Shown piece by piece: positions 55,640-64,000 of a DNA stretch of 64,000 bases. Under the pieces are notes generated by a model, which did not search any database, was not told the DNA's origin, and saw only the letters and a list, made by a program, of their open reading frames with translations. Positions within the stretch are counted from its first letter, which is position 1; every line of letters begins with the position of its first letter. Position numbers and translations under genes: made by a program. Source of the DNA: Eretmocerus hayati (taxonomy: Eukaryota > Arthropoda > Insecta > Hymenoptera > Aphelinidae); contig CM056743.1 in the NCBI GenBank assembly GCA_029851415.1, forward strand, positions 73,119,186 to 73,183,185. The letters run 5' to 3'.

Positions 55640-56319
55640 GCAAAAGAATCAAAACCTTTTCTATATCGACCATTATTGATATTCCTATCTTTGTCAATAA
55701 CAATGAAGCCATGCTTATCATTCCAGCAAGCGGAACATAAATCTTTGAATGTTTGAAAAGACATATCAGTATTGACGTGATTATCGTAGATGTGCTTCAG
55801 ATTTTTCTCGTCTTGTCTGAACAAAACCAATAGATTAACATTATCTCGTACAAGGTGTTTTGGCGTCTGGGCGTACGATTGGACGAGACTGATCACATCC
55901 ACGCTTTTGTGTCTGCCCATGCAAAAGAAAGCTTTAACATTATCTTGCTTTTCGCAAGCTATATCATCAAAAATCATCACTGAATTTGGGCGCGCGTTTT
56001 CTGGTGATATGACATCCTCGTGCTCGCTGAAAGGGAAATATTGTAGGCCCTCGATAGGTTCAAGTACATCTTTCAGAAATTGATATTTTGGCTGATTTAG
56101 TGATTTAGAATAAACGTAGACGTTTTCAAATCTCAGACCGTTTTCATGGATTAGAAGTGCTAAGAGGCTATTTGTTTTGCCGCAGTTAGATGGACCACAG
56201 AAGACCGCCCTAATCGTATCGGGAAGTAAATCGCCGTGACGCCTAGTCTTCCGCTCTTCTTGCACTATGCTATCGAAATTCAACACTGGCAATTTCGTAG
56301 AACTTGATGAAAAATCCAT
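55618..56319 (-). CDS. FtsK/HerA (A32-like) genome-packaging ATPase
   Basis: 233 residues from ATG 56319, the first after the mapped-by-eye initiator at 56348. A longer frame to 56508 runs through the promoter and is less likely. The Walker A is AVFCGPSNCGKTNSLLALL, Walker B SVMIFDDIACE, and a sensor-type block follows (DVISLVQSYAQTPKHLVRDN, LLVLFRQDEKN). It is the motor that pumps DNA into capsids in adeno-like and poxvirus-like viruses; in Polintons it is a core gene. It is divergently transcribed from the PLA2/pX gene over a shared promoter. Confidence 0.9.
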   Translation of the reverse strand: MDFSSSSTKLPVLNFDSIVQEERKTRRHGDLLPDTIRAVFCGPSNCGKTNSLLALLIHENGLRFENVYVYSKSLNQPKYQFLKDVLEPIEGLQYFPFSEHEDVISPENARPNSVMIFDDIACEKQDNVKAFFCMGRHKSVDVISLVQSYAQTPKHLVRDNVNLLVLFRQDEKNLKHIYDNHVNTDMSFQTFKDLCSACWNDKHGFIVIDKDRNINNGRYRKGFDSFAINISNS

Positions 56320-56344
56320 CTTTCTGATTCGGATTCCGGCATCA

Positions 56345-56396
56345 CACTGATCCTGCTGATATATAAGAGGTCCATTATATAGCTCTCCAATCAGTC
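56345..56396. promoter_or_regulatory. Symmetric divergent promoter, ATPase and PLA2/pX
   Basis: Plus strand: TATATAAG at 56360, TCAGTC with start A at 56393. Minus strand: TATATAAT from 56381, TCAGTG with start A at 56348. Both TATA-to-start distances are 33 bp and the two starts lie only 45 bp apart, with both TATA boxes in between. Confidence 0.75.
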
Positions 56397-56418
56397 GGTT
56401 CGAGACATCCGTAGAGTG

Positions 56419-57279
56419 ATGATCATTCACGTTCAGCGTAGGAAGAAAACGAAAGTTGGTCATGGTATATTGAACGGAATCATCAATCGACTCCCCATTG
56501 AACTTCATTTACCAGGCTATCAATTCTGCGGTCCTGGAACAAAATTAGCTAAGCGTTTGGCTCGAGGTGATCGAGGGATCGATAAATTGGACTCCGCGTG
56601 CAGAGAACACGATATATTGTATTCGAAGAATCGAGAAGACCTTGAGGCCCGACATCGTGCGGATAAAATACTCCAGGAAAAGGCTTGGGCAAGAGTTCTT
56701 GCTAAAGATTCTGGTATTCGTGAAAAAGCAGCAGCTTGGGCTGTCACTAACGCCATGAAGCTGAAGACGAGGTTTGGGATGGGAATCAAGAAAAAAGTTA
56801 AGAAGAATAAGAAGGGAGGTGTAAAAAAGAGAAAGAGTAAGGGGGTCTCGACGCTAGCCAAGGTTGTCAAAGCTGCTAAAGCACCAATCCAGAATAAATC
56901 AGCTGCTGAAGCTATAAAGACAGCTCTGAGGAGAGCGCGAGCAGCTGTCAAAACGAGTGGAGGACGCTCAGGAGTCAAAATTCCTAGAATACTACCAATT
57001 CCTAGAAAAACTGGAGGTTTCTTACCCTACCTAATCCCCCTCTTTTCCGGACTCAGCGCTACCGGAGCTTTAGCTGGGGGAGCTGCGGGAGTTGTGAAAG
57101 CAATCAATCAGGCAAAATCTGCGCAACGGCAACTGGAGGAGGCTCATCGGCATAATAAGACTATGGAGGCAATCGCAATAGGCAAAGGCCTATATCTCAA
57201 ACCTTACAAGACGGGGTTTGGACTCTATCTCAAACCTTACGTGGGCAACGGATTGAGAAAAAAAAAAAGTTCGAGGTAA
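56419..57279 (+). CDS. PLA2-domain virion protein with pX-like C-terminus
   Basis: 286 residues from ATG 56419, the first after the initiator. A phospholipase A2 domain comes first: Ca-loop FCGPGTKL and catalytic LDSACREHDILY (His-Asp), as in parvovirus VP1 and many Polintons, where it helps membrane escape. A very basic segment follows (KKKVKKNKKGGVKKRKSKGV). The end has a Gly/Ala-rich hydrophobic stretch (LIPLFSGLSATGALAGGAAG) and two copies of GLYLKPY, like the adenoviral pX/mu type. The ORF ends at TAA 57277, just after an A11 run, where the protease frame overlaps in -1. Confidence 0.82.
   Translation: MIIHVQRRKKTKVGHGILNGIINRLPIELHLPGYQFCGPGTKLAKRLARGDRGIDKLDSACREHDILYSKNREDLEARHRADKILQEKAWARVLAKDSGIREKAAAWAVTNAMKLKTRFGMGIKKKVKKNKKGGVKKRKSKGVSTLAKVVKAAKAPIQNKSAAEAIKTALRRARAAVKTSGGRSGVKIPRILPIPRKTGGFLPYLIPLFSGLSATGALAGGAAGVVKAINQAKSAQRQLEEAHRHNKTMEAIAIGKGLYLKPYKTGFGLYLKPYVGNGLRKKKSSR
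57258..57269 (+). promoter_or_regulatory. A11-G slippery run at the PLA2/protease junction
   Basis: Eleven adenines then G. The zero frame terminates at 57277-57279. The -1 frame is open from here through the protease, including conserved N-terminal protease residues that lie before its first ATG. Confidence 0.55.
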
Positions 57280-57635
57280 ATTTACCCAAAAGACCATTAT
57301 CCAACTTTGATATTCTCAAGTACGCTAAGGAAATGGGAATACCACATTTCCGTGGTGTTTTCATGCGCAATGAGCTACCACCTAGGCCGCACTATGAGGA
57401 AAGAATGGTTATTAACCTCGATGATTCTGATAATCCTGGGACCCATTGGGTAGCCTTCAAGAAGAAAGGGGATGACGTTGTATACTTTGACAGTTATGGT
57501 GACCTCCAACCTCCGATTGATGTCATGTTATATCTTGGGGTTGACAAGGTCAATTACAATACTAACAGATATCAGCAATTCAATACTTATAATTGTGGTC
57601 ACTTGTGCTTGAAATTTTTATGCGATGAGTTGTAA
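57267..57635 (+). CDS. pro: Adenain-like cysteine protease (Polinton PRO)
   Basis: The homology begins in the -1 frame right after the A11 run (LPKRPLSNFDILKYAKEMGI), before the first ATG at 57333. The catalytic His is in GTHWVAF, the acidic member in VYFDSYG, and Gln and Cys in RYQQFNTYNCGHLCL. It is expected to cleave virion precursor proteins during maturation, as in adenoviruses. There is no TATA box, so the likely expression route is -1 frameshifting from the PLA2/pX ORF, giving a fusion; otherwise a shortened protein from ATG 57333. It overlaps the next open frame by 11 nt. Confidence 0.8.
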   Translation, partial: KFEVNLPKRPLSNFDILKYAKEMGIPHFRGVFMRNELPPRPHYEERMVINLDDSDNPGTHWVAFKKKGDDVVYFDSYGDLQPPIDVMLYLGVDKVNYNTNRYQQFNTYNCGHLCLKFLCDEL

Positions 57636-57640
57636 TAGGC

Positions 57641-57676
57641 TATATAATGAGCAGCCATCTCAGGATTCCCTCATTC
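57641..57676 (+). promoter_or_regulatory. Core promoter of the minor capsid gene
   Basis: TATATAAT at 57641 and initiator TCATTC with the start adenine at 57673, spaced 32 bp. It makes ATG 57691 the first start codon. Confidence 0.6.
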
Positions 57677-57690
57677 TACTCCAAACTGTC

Positions 57691-58395
57691 ATGGACACCA
57701 CAACTTTACTCTTTTCAGGAACATCTTCCATACTTGAAGTTATATATGATCCTATAATAGAGTTGAAGCCAAATACCCCATACGTCTGCGCCTTGGCTGA
57801 CTTTCTGTCTTCCTATTCCTTCCCTAACATTGATGAAAGTAATAACAAGCTATACGTTGCTGATAAGGAGATTGTCATACCAACTGGTAGCTACGAGATT
57901 TCTGATATTGAAAAATACTTGATTGACGAACTGCTAAAACACAAAATAACGTTTAGATTGAAGCCTAACAATAATACGCTCTGCAGCGTAATTAGATGCA
58001 GCGCTGAAATTGATTTCACAAAGAAAGACTCGATTGGTTCATTACTTGGTTTCTCGCCTCAAATTCTCAAGGCTAACACATGGTACACTTCTGATACGCC
58101 TGTGAAGATTCTGAAAACTAATGCGCTGAGAATTGAGTGTAATATTATTACTGGTGTTTACATAAACAATCGGAGAGCCCATACGCTTCATAATTTTTTC
58201 CCAACCGTAGGTCCAGGTCATAAGATTAATGAAGTCCCTTCACAGCGAATCTATCATTCAGTTGCTGTGAGGGACGAGGTGAAATACATTCAGCTCAAAA
58301 TAGTGGATCAAGACGATAACTTGGTTGACTTCCGAGGTGAACCAATCACAATCAGAATCCATCTCTGCTCTAACGAATTCCGCAATGGGAATTAA
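57691..58395 (+). CDS. Polinton minor capsid (penton-like) protein
   Basis: 234 residues from ATG 57691. The frame is open upstream to 57625, but the promoter favours the later start. Characteristic segments are ELKPNTPYVCALADFLSSYS, VIPTGSYEISDIEKYLIDEL, LLGFSPQILKANTWYTS and VDFRGEPITIRIHLCS. The pattern, including the GSY-IEKYL turn and final 'RGEPItIriHL' strand, is that of the single jelly-roll minor capsid protein seen beside the major capsid gene in insect Polintons. It would form the capsid vertices. Confidence 0.7.
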   Translation: MDTTTLLFSGTSSILEVIYDPIIELKPNTPYVCALADFLSSYSFPNIDESNNKLYVADKEIVIPTGSYEISDIEKYLIDELLKHKITFRLKPNNNTLCSVIRCSAEIDFTKKDSIGSLLGFSPQILKANTWYTSDTPVKILKTNALRIECNIITGVYINNRRAHTLHNFFPTVGPGHKINEVPSQRIYHSVAVRDEVKYIQLKIVDQDDNLVDFRGEPITIRIHLCSNEFRNGN

Positions 58396-58411
58396 TTATC
58401 ATAATCAAAGC

Positions 58412-58448
58412 TATAAAAGCAATAGACCATGTCAAAACTCAGTCAGTC
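58412..58448 (+). promoter_or_regulatory. Core promoter of the major capsid gene
   Basis: TATAAAAG at 58412 and overlapping initiators TCAGTC at 58439 and 58443. The second gives a 33-bp spacing. A possible leader intron starts at gtaagt about 58515, but its acceptor is poor. Confidence 0.65.
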
Positions 58449-58564
58449 GTCATCGTGCTCCCAGAGTGCTAACACGTCATCGGATCGAATTCCTGAAGAG
58501 TCTCGGGTTTCGAGTAAGTCCTGGTGGAAAATAACATTCAATCTATTTTGCTGTTCTAAAAAAG

Positions 58565-59809
58565 ATGGGAGACGTTCTCGATATTCAATCTTCCGTCGTT
58601 TTCGATGATGATATCTCGCACTATGAAGTGCATGCTCATCAGCCAATCACTGGACCACACTTTAACAACAATGATGAGATTCGTATATCCATCCAACATC
58701 AGGATCTATGCGTCCTTCCATCCAAGAGTTCAATCCGCGTTTCTGGACGCTTGACTACCGATGATAATGCTCCTACGCAACATACTAAGTTTGTTAATAA
58801 TGGAGTTGCCCATATGTTTGAGGAGGTTAGATTAGAAATCAATGGCATTGAGATAGATAAGTGCAAGAATGTAGGGATAACCTCTCTGATGAAAGGTTGG
58901 GTTTCACTCACGCCAAAGGAACATTTAGAAAATGCAGGGTGGACTGGTATTGATGAAACTGAGAGTATTGTCGACGATAATGGCAACTTTGATGTTCTCA
59001 TTCCTCTCAAATCGATATTAGGTTTTGCCGAAGATTATAGGAAAGTTATCATCAACACCAAACATGAGTTGATACTTCGTCGGGCTCACACTGATGATAA
59101 TGCAATCAATTCAACAATTTATCATACTGGGGCACCCCCAGTTGGGAACTGGGAGAAATGGAAGATTAACTTGACTCGACTTGAATGGCACATGCCTTAT
59201 GTGACTCCATCCAACGAGTGTAAAATTAGACTCCTAAATCAGCTGCAGAAAGGTAAATCCATCACAATGCCTTTCCGCTCATGGGAACTTTTCGAATACC
59301 CTTTACTCCCACGAACCTCGAACCAAGTTTGGACGGTTAAGACATCTAATCAGTTAGAAAAACCACGTTTTGTTATTCTAGGATTTCAGACTGGTCGTAA
59401 AGGTGTTAAAAACAAGGATGCGAGTCAGTTTGATCACTGTAATATCAAAAATATCAAACTATTCCTCAACTCCCAGTATTATCCCTACGGAAATCTTAAT
59501 CTAGACATAAGCTCAAACCAGTACGCTCCACTATACGATATGTATCAAAATTTCCAGAACGTATATTACGACAAATATGATGATTCTGAGCCATTGTTGA
59601 GTAGGAGAGAGTTCATAGAAAAATTGCCACTTATTGTTATAGATTGCTCAAAACAGAACGAGTCTTTGAAAAATGCTCCAGTAGATGTGAGATTGGAATT
59701 CGAAGCAAAGGATAATTTCCCAGACAATACGACAGCGTACTGCTTAATTATACATGATCGAATTGTGGAGTATAACCCCATGAGTGGGGATGTCCGCAAA
59801 GTCGTGTAG
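58565..59809 (+). CDS. Polinton major capsid protein
   Basis: 414 residues from ATG 58565. The N-terminus is typical of the family: SVVFDDDISHYEVHAHQPIT then FNNNDEIRISIQHQDLCVLP and SSIRVSGRLT. The C-terminus has LEFEAKDNFPDNTTAYCLII. These blocks mark the double jelly-roll major capsid protein of arthropod Mavericks. The position after the minor capsid gene and next to ATPase and protease agrees. No internal stop or frameshift. Expected to form the icosahedral shell if virions are made. Confidence 0.75.
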   Translation: MGDVLDIQSSVVFDDDISHYEVHAHQPITGPHFNNNDEIRISIQHQDLCVLPSKSSIRVSGRLTTDDNAPTQHTKFVNNGVAHMFEEVRLEINGIEIDKCKNVGITSLMKGWVSLTPKEHLENAGWTGIDETESIVDDNGNFDVLIPLKSILGFAEDYRKVIINTKHELILRRAHTDDNAINSTIYHTGAPPVGNWEKWKINLTRLEWHMPYVTPSNECKIRLLNQLQKGKSITMPFRSWELFEYPLLPRTSNQVWTVKTSNQLEKPRFVILGFQTGRKGVKNKDASQFDHCNIKNIKLFLNSQYYPYGNLNLDISSNQYAPLYDMYQNFQNVYYDKYDDSEPLLSRREFIEKLPLIVIDCSKQNESLKNAPVDVRLEFEAKDNFPDNTTAYCLIIHDRIVEYNPMSGDVRKVV

Positions 59810-59841
59810 AGTCTTCATTCACCAGTACGGTTCACTCCACA

Positions 59842-59874
59842 TATAAACCATAGTTGGATCAATGCGATTTCATT
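59842..59874 (+). promoter_or_regulatory. Core promoter of VDxQGF copy 2
   Basis: TATAAA at 59842 and initiator TCATTT with the start adenine at 59872, 30 bp apart; ATG follows after 13 nt. Confidence 0.55.
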
Positions 59875-59884
59875 TGCGCCCAAC

Positions 59885-60397
59885 ATGGCGTATGTTGTGG
59901 ACCTGCAAGGTTTTAAACAGCCCGTCAATGACTACCTGTTGAAAGAGTTGGCCATATCTGCTCTTAGTGACAATTCGAAACCATTAGTCTTCCTTTTCAA
60001 GGAACCGTTTCCACTAAAAAGACTATCTCAAAAATATGTCCAACAAAATCTATGGCTTGAGCATCAGCATCATGGGATCCCATGGTATTCAGGCAATATT
60101 CCATTTACTGAGATTGGAAATGTCCTTCGAGGGGCTCTACAGGACGCTGACGAAGTGATTGTTAAGGGTTCAATCAATCAACAATGGTTGAGCCGTTTTG
60201 GTTTCAATGTGCGAGATATCACAGAATCTGGCTACCTAGGTGTGGATGCACTGTACAATCAAAAACATGTAACAGTATGTCCACATCATACCAAGTCACG
60301 CAAACCAGTTTGCGCGGCTCACAATGTTGAGCTCATGAAAAAACTTCTGAAGAAACATATGGTTACTACATATGAAACTATGGAAATTGAAACTTGA
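59885..60397 (+). CDS. Polinton 'VDxQGF' protein, copy 2
   Basis: 170 residues, no intron, ATG 59885. Blocks: YVVDLQGF, LKELAISA, PLVFLFKEPFPLKRLSQKYV, HGIPWYSGNIP, DEVIVKGSINQQWLSR, VRDITESG, VCPHHTKSRKPVCAAHNVEL. The order and spacing match copy 1 at 47166-47836, so they are paralogues at opposite ends of the gene set and point outward. The early Asp and late Cys/His/Cys pattern could be an RNase H-fold nuclease relative (Maelstrom domain has Glu-Cys-His-Cys). The role is unknown; silencing interference or nucleic-acid binding are guesses. Confidence 0.65.
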   Translation: MAYVVDLQGFKQPVNDYLLKELAISALSDNSKPLVFLFKEPFPLKRLSQKYVQQNLWLEHQHHGIPWYSGNIPFTEIGNVLRGALQDADEVIVKGSINQQWLSRFGFNVRDITESGYLGVDALYNQKHVTVCPHHTKSRKPVCAAHNVELMKKLLKKHMVTTYETMEIET

Positions 60398-60434
60398 TGT
60401 GTTCGTTAACTCCTTAGGGAAACGGGCACATATG

Positions 60435-60662
60435 CGAGGTACTTTCTTATACACACCCAAGATACTACAAGGATCCGAGCACACTCTTATACATTGTAGG
60501 ATACTACAAGGAGGCGAGCTCGCCTCCCAACACGCGTAGGATACTACAAGGATCCGAGCACACTCTTATACATTGTAGGATACTACAAGGAGGCGGGCTC
60601 GCCTCCCAACACGCGTAGGATACTACAAGGAGGCGGGCTCGCCTCCTTGTAGCTTACCTACT
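60435..60662. repeat. Right terminal inverted repeat, 228 bp
   Basis: Inverted match of 41814-41962 with two copies of the 79-bp module in place of one, which accounts exactly for the length difference. It ends in the same near-terminal hairpin. Confidence 0.92.
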
Positions 60663-60668
60663 CATAAT
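60663..60668. repeat. Target site duplication CATAAT (right)
   Basis: Identical to 41808-41813. Confidence 0.9.
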
Positions 60669-62174
60669 GATCTTTACCAAACTACTACAAAGTTCAAATT
60701 TGCGTTAACAATTCATTGGATCGATCTTTGTATCCAACATCATCATATCCAATTGTGGATATTTCATATATACATATATTGAAAATCTATGTATCATCTC
60801 ATTTAATTTGAGCGAAGAGTTTTTGGAAAAAAATAGGATTTTTTTCATTTCAAATCGTGTTTAAGCGGTATTTTGACCCCGAAAATCGATAGATATCGCT
60901 CTGGAAGCTGACAAACGTGTCATTGGGTCCTGAACTACGAAATCTATGGGCCAGAGAAATTCTGAAAGGTCAATCCGTGCCCAAGATATCGACCAAGAAG
61001 GAAAAGTATTTTGAACTCCTTCTCGTCGTCATTCAAACCCTTAAACCTTTACGGTCCCAATTCTAAGCATCAAATATATTCCGGAATAATATCATACGAC
61101 ATGTTTTCGACGTGAAATTCTCTTTTTTTCACATTCCGAGATGAGAATTGGGATAGGTTGAAGTTCAAAGCGTGAAAATACGCATACGCATTTTTATTGA
61201 ACTATACTTTTTTTCAATGGAAAGATCATTACAAATCCAATTCTCATCCTGAAAACCGATAGAATGTCGCCCAAGACGTCGAATTATCGTATCTGCATGA
61301 TCTAAAACTCAGAATCAGGCCATGAAGCTTGAATACTATTATACATACTTACGTACGATTATACATATTAAGCCCAGATTGGCCTTTAAAAATTTTCTTG
61401 ACTTTAGATTTTGTAGTTCAGGACCCAATGCCACGGATTTTTCGAGTTTTCAGAGCCATATCTATCTGTTTTAGGGGTCAAAATGCCGTTCAAACAAGAT
61501 TTGGAATGATAAAGATCATATTTTCTTGCAAAAACTTCAACGTAGCTCTTCAGGACCGCCTCAAACGGAAATGTCCATTACATATTTTAAAAGTTCAGAT
61601 AATTTTATATAAGATACATGACTCGAGGATTTTTTTGAATGTTTCTTCGTACTGAATAACGAGCCTGAAAACGATGTCATGAGAGTGTCCTCCTGGGCAT
61701 TAAGGGGTATTGTTGATGTTGACGATGGAATGATGAAAGAATCAGAGTCACTCTCATTTTTGTGATTTCATATGGAAGTAATATGGAATAATACATATCA
61801 ATTATATTAATTCAGTGGAATGTGATTCATTAGTTTGAATTCTTTTCAATGTAGGTGCTGTGAATTATGAAGGTTTCTCATAGAAATTCACACATCTCAG
61901 ATCCAAAGAAGTCTCACTACAAATTTGAGTCCAAATAACAAAATTGAGGTTGTCTATCATCAAGATAATCGACATCCTCTTTCGTTAATTTTCAATTTTT
62001 TTTGGAATATAGATCATTTTATCATGAGTTTCAGTATTGAAGAATGTATTGTATTTGTAGTGTTAGATATCTAATGAGTGGAATGACGGATGAAATGTCA
62101 AATGTACATTTCTACATTCACAGTGTCATCTAAATTAATATAGAATTTATGATATACCATCACCAATTTATACC
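60669..62174. other. Noncoding interval with an inverted repeat
   Basis: 60846-60985 and 61375-61510 are diverged inverted copies (gtcattgggtcctgaactac against gtagttcaggacccaatgcc). This is an old foldback. No gene recognised. The last 200 bp may hold the start of the Helitron gene. Confidence 0.5.
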
Positions 62175-64000
62175 ATGAATTTCAAAATAATTCATATTCT
62201 GAAAGATGGAAATTGTTTGTTCCGTTGTTTTTCTCATAAATTATTTGGATGTCAAAATGCTCACATTACTGTTAGAATCACAATTACAAAATATGTTCGT
62301 GATCATTGGTCAGAATTCAAAGATTACATAATCGGCAATAGATACTACGAGATCAATAGAGGTGGTGTTCGACGCTCAGTCCTCGATGAAGGAGAGTATT
62401 GCGATTTCATGTCTCGATGCGGAATTTTTGGCAATGAGGTAGGAATCAAAGCTTTCAGAGATTTATATCGTATCAATGTTTTCGTACATTTACAAAATAC
62501 TGAAAACGTACTACCATTCATTGATGAAGCGTATAATGACAGTGTAAGGCTATTATTATCAGGCACTCTGAATGCAGGTCATTACGATGTTCTTTTGTCA
62601 AATTCAGATGTGGGGCAATTCAAAGTAAACATTTCGAAAGATGAGAGAAAAGGGAATGTCCTCCAAAGTGACATCGAAAAACCAAAGAAGGTTAAAATGA
62701 GTGAATCATCGGAAAATAATGAAACAAAGCATTCTGTTGAATTGATTTTCACATTGAAAGATGGGAATTCTTAGTTCCGTTGTTTCTCTCACAAGGTATT
62801 TGGCAGACAAGATTCTCACAGGACGGTGAGAATGTTAATTTTGGATTATATAGTGGATCATTGGTCGGAATTTCAAGTACTAATATGTGGAAATCAATCA
62901 TATAGAATAAAAAAAGATGGATTCGAAGGCAAGATTCTGAATAGTGACGAGTACTATGATTATATGTCGAAAGATGGAATATCTGGGACTGAGGTAGAAA
63001 TCAGAGCTTTCAATGATATTTACCATACTAATGTTCGATTGAAAAATAAAATTTCTGGCGAAGAGTTACTCTTCTATAACCCCAAATATGATGAAGAAGT
63101 GACTCTACTCTCTCCTGGAAATGATAATTTAGGACATTTCGACATAATTATATCGGAAAATACAAAATTGTTGCATAAAAACATCAGTCATGAAGAAGAG
63201 CAGAGAAATGAATCATCTCGACAATCTGAGGGAAATGAAATTCAATCCCATTAGAAAAGAGAGAGGAAAGATATAAAAAATGTGACTGTTGCATCCGATA
63301 AAAGCTCGATGGACAATTTAGATAACTTCGATTATGTTTTCCACGAGATCGTGAAAGGGAAGAAAGTCAAGTAGCAATTGGCAATATTTTCTGATTTTGG
63401 TGAGATGGATTATGAATGCCCTCACTGCTTAGCTGTGTATTAGAAAGAAGCGAAATCGAAATCTTTGTGCTGTCATGGTGGGACAATATCCCTTCCAACT
63501 TTGAGTGAATATGATGAAATCTTGAAAAGATTACTCCTAGACGATCGGTGCTTCAGATATTTCATAAGATATTACAATAATATCTCCAGTTTTAATTCCT
63601 GGAGTGCTAAAGTCAAGTCAATTAATACACAAGCTATATATAACTTGAAAATCCAAGGTCAAGTTTGTCATGTAGCTCCAAATACATTGGTTCCTAAGGA
63701 TGAAGAGGAACCTAAGTGTGGGCAACTTTATATATATGACAATGATACTGCTTTGGATAAACGACTGAAGGCTAATGAGAACTCAACGGAAGATCATATA
63801 ACTAAACTAACAAGAATAATGGATAAGAATCCATATGCGAAAAAATATAAAAATCTCAACTTTTTATCAAATGTGAAGAATCTTGAAAATTACAGACTTT
63901 ATTTCATGAGAAAGTCGGGAGAACAGAAGCATACCTATAATAAACCTCTAACATCAGAATGTGGTGCAATAATAGTCTCAAAATCAGGTATCCCAGGAGA
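62175..64000 (+). pseudogene. Helitron/Helentron replicase with two N-terminal OTU domains, decayed
   Basis: One reading frame from ATG 62175 to the window end, broken by stops at 62772, 63252, 63372 and 63441. OTU domain 1 (62175-62630) keeps catalytic Asp and Cys in LKDGNCLFRCFSHK and His in NAGHYDVLLS. OTU domain 2 (about 62745-63180) repeats the layout (LGHFDIII), but the active-site Cys codon reads Ser and the next codon is the stop at 62772. After a linker come YECPHCLAVY, a stop at a position usually Trp, CCHGGTISLPTL, FIRYYNNISSFNSW, IQGQVCHV and KCGQLYIYD: the Helitron_like_N region. The Rep HUH and helicase motifs would lie beyond the window. Such a protease-replicase fusion is known for Helentrons. 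Confidence 0.75.

Larger units (their letters stand above)
41814..60662. mobile_element. Polinton/Maverick, complete, 18.85 kb
   Basis: The termini are AG...CT (agtaggtaagctac and gtagcttacctact), flanked by CATAAT on both sides. It carries the full Polinton core: family B polymerase, RVE integrase with chromodomain, A32-like packaging ATPase, adenain-like protease, minor and major capsid proteins, plus accessory genes. Genes occur on both strands in blocks. Every recognised core gene lacks an internal stop apart from introns and the junctions discussed separately, so the copy may be or recently have been active. A virion stage is plausible from the capsid set but not shown. Confidence 0.95.

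Noticed and set aside
56320..56508. Extended N-terminus of the packaging ATPase
   Set aside because: The extra 63 codons run through the divergent promoter and the PLA2 coding start; the ATG at 56319 lies 29 nt after the initiator.

Overview
The window looks like repeat-dominated nuclear DNA of an arthropod, most likely an insect. The reasons are short GT-AG introns (61-92 bp), TATA boxes spaced 30-33 bp from TCAGT/TCATT initiators, insect-style Polinton proteins, and a Gypsy element, CR1-like LINEs and an OTU-carrying Helitron. I recognise no conserved host housekeeping gene. Almost everything readable is mobile DNA or its debris.

Layout. 0.7-13.9 kb is noncoding, built of nested inverted repeats (foldbacks), a Tourist-like MITE with a TTA target duplication, and a roughly 480-bp tandem repeat. 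15.2-20.65 kb holds a nearly full-length CR1/L2-like LINE on the minus strand. Its ORF1 and ORF2 share one frame, separated only by TGA-CTA. Two truncated LINE tails follow, and all three sit against (GA)n tracts. 22.1-23.5 kb is a broken R1-like ORF1. 24.5-31.6 kb is AT-rich and holds a 26-bp minisatellite, a possible two-exon gene, and a complete five-exon gene for an RPA-like OB-fold protein (29.9-30.8 kb). 31,597-38,388 is a Gypsy retrotransposon with 222-bp LTRs I read as identical, an ATAT duplication and a GGGAAAC slippery site between gag and pol. A 1,050-bp foldback interrupts its pol.

41,814-60,662 is a complete 18.85-kb Polinton/Maverick bounded by 6-bp CATAAT duplications. It encodes protein-primed DNA polymerase B (four exons), an OB-like small protein, integrase with chromodomain, a fibre-like protein, a DUF8207-like protein, packaging ATPase, a PLA2/pX-like virion protein, cysteine protease, minor and major capsid proteins, two related 'VDxQGF' proteins near the two ends, and a protein with several SUMO-interaction-like motifs. 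Most transcription units have their own TATA+initiator promoter. ATPase and PLA2 share a symmetric 45-bp divergent promoter. Genes without a promoter lie behind another ORF: the protease after a -1 overlap on an A11 run, the integrase in frame after one stop, and the OB-like gene and ORF B after an intron that follows the upstream stop.

62.2 kb to the window end is one decayed reading frame with two OTU protease domains followed by the N-terminal part of a Helitron replicase-helicase. It and the RPA-like gene may come from one older Helitron/Helentron-type element split by the younger Gypsy and Polinton insertions. That link is inference.
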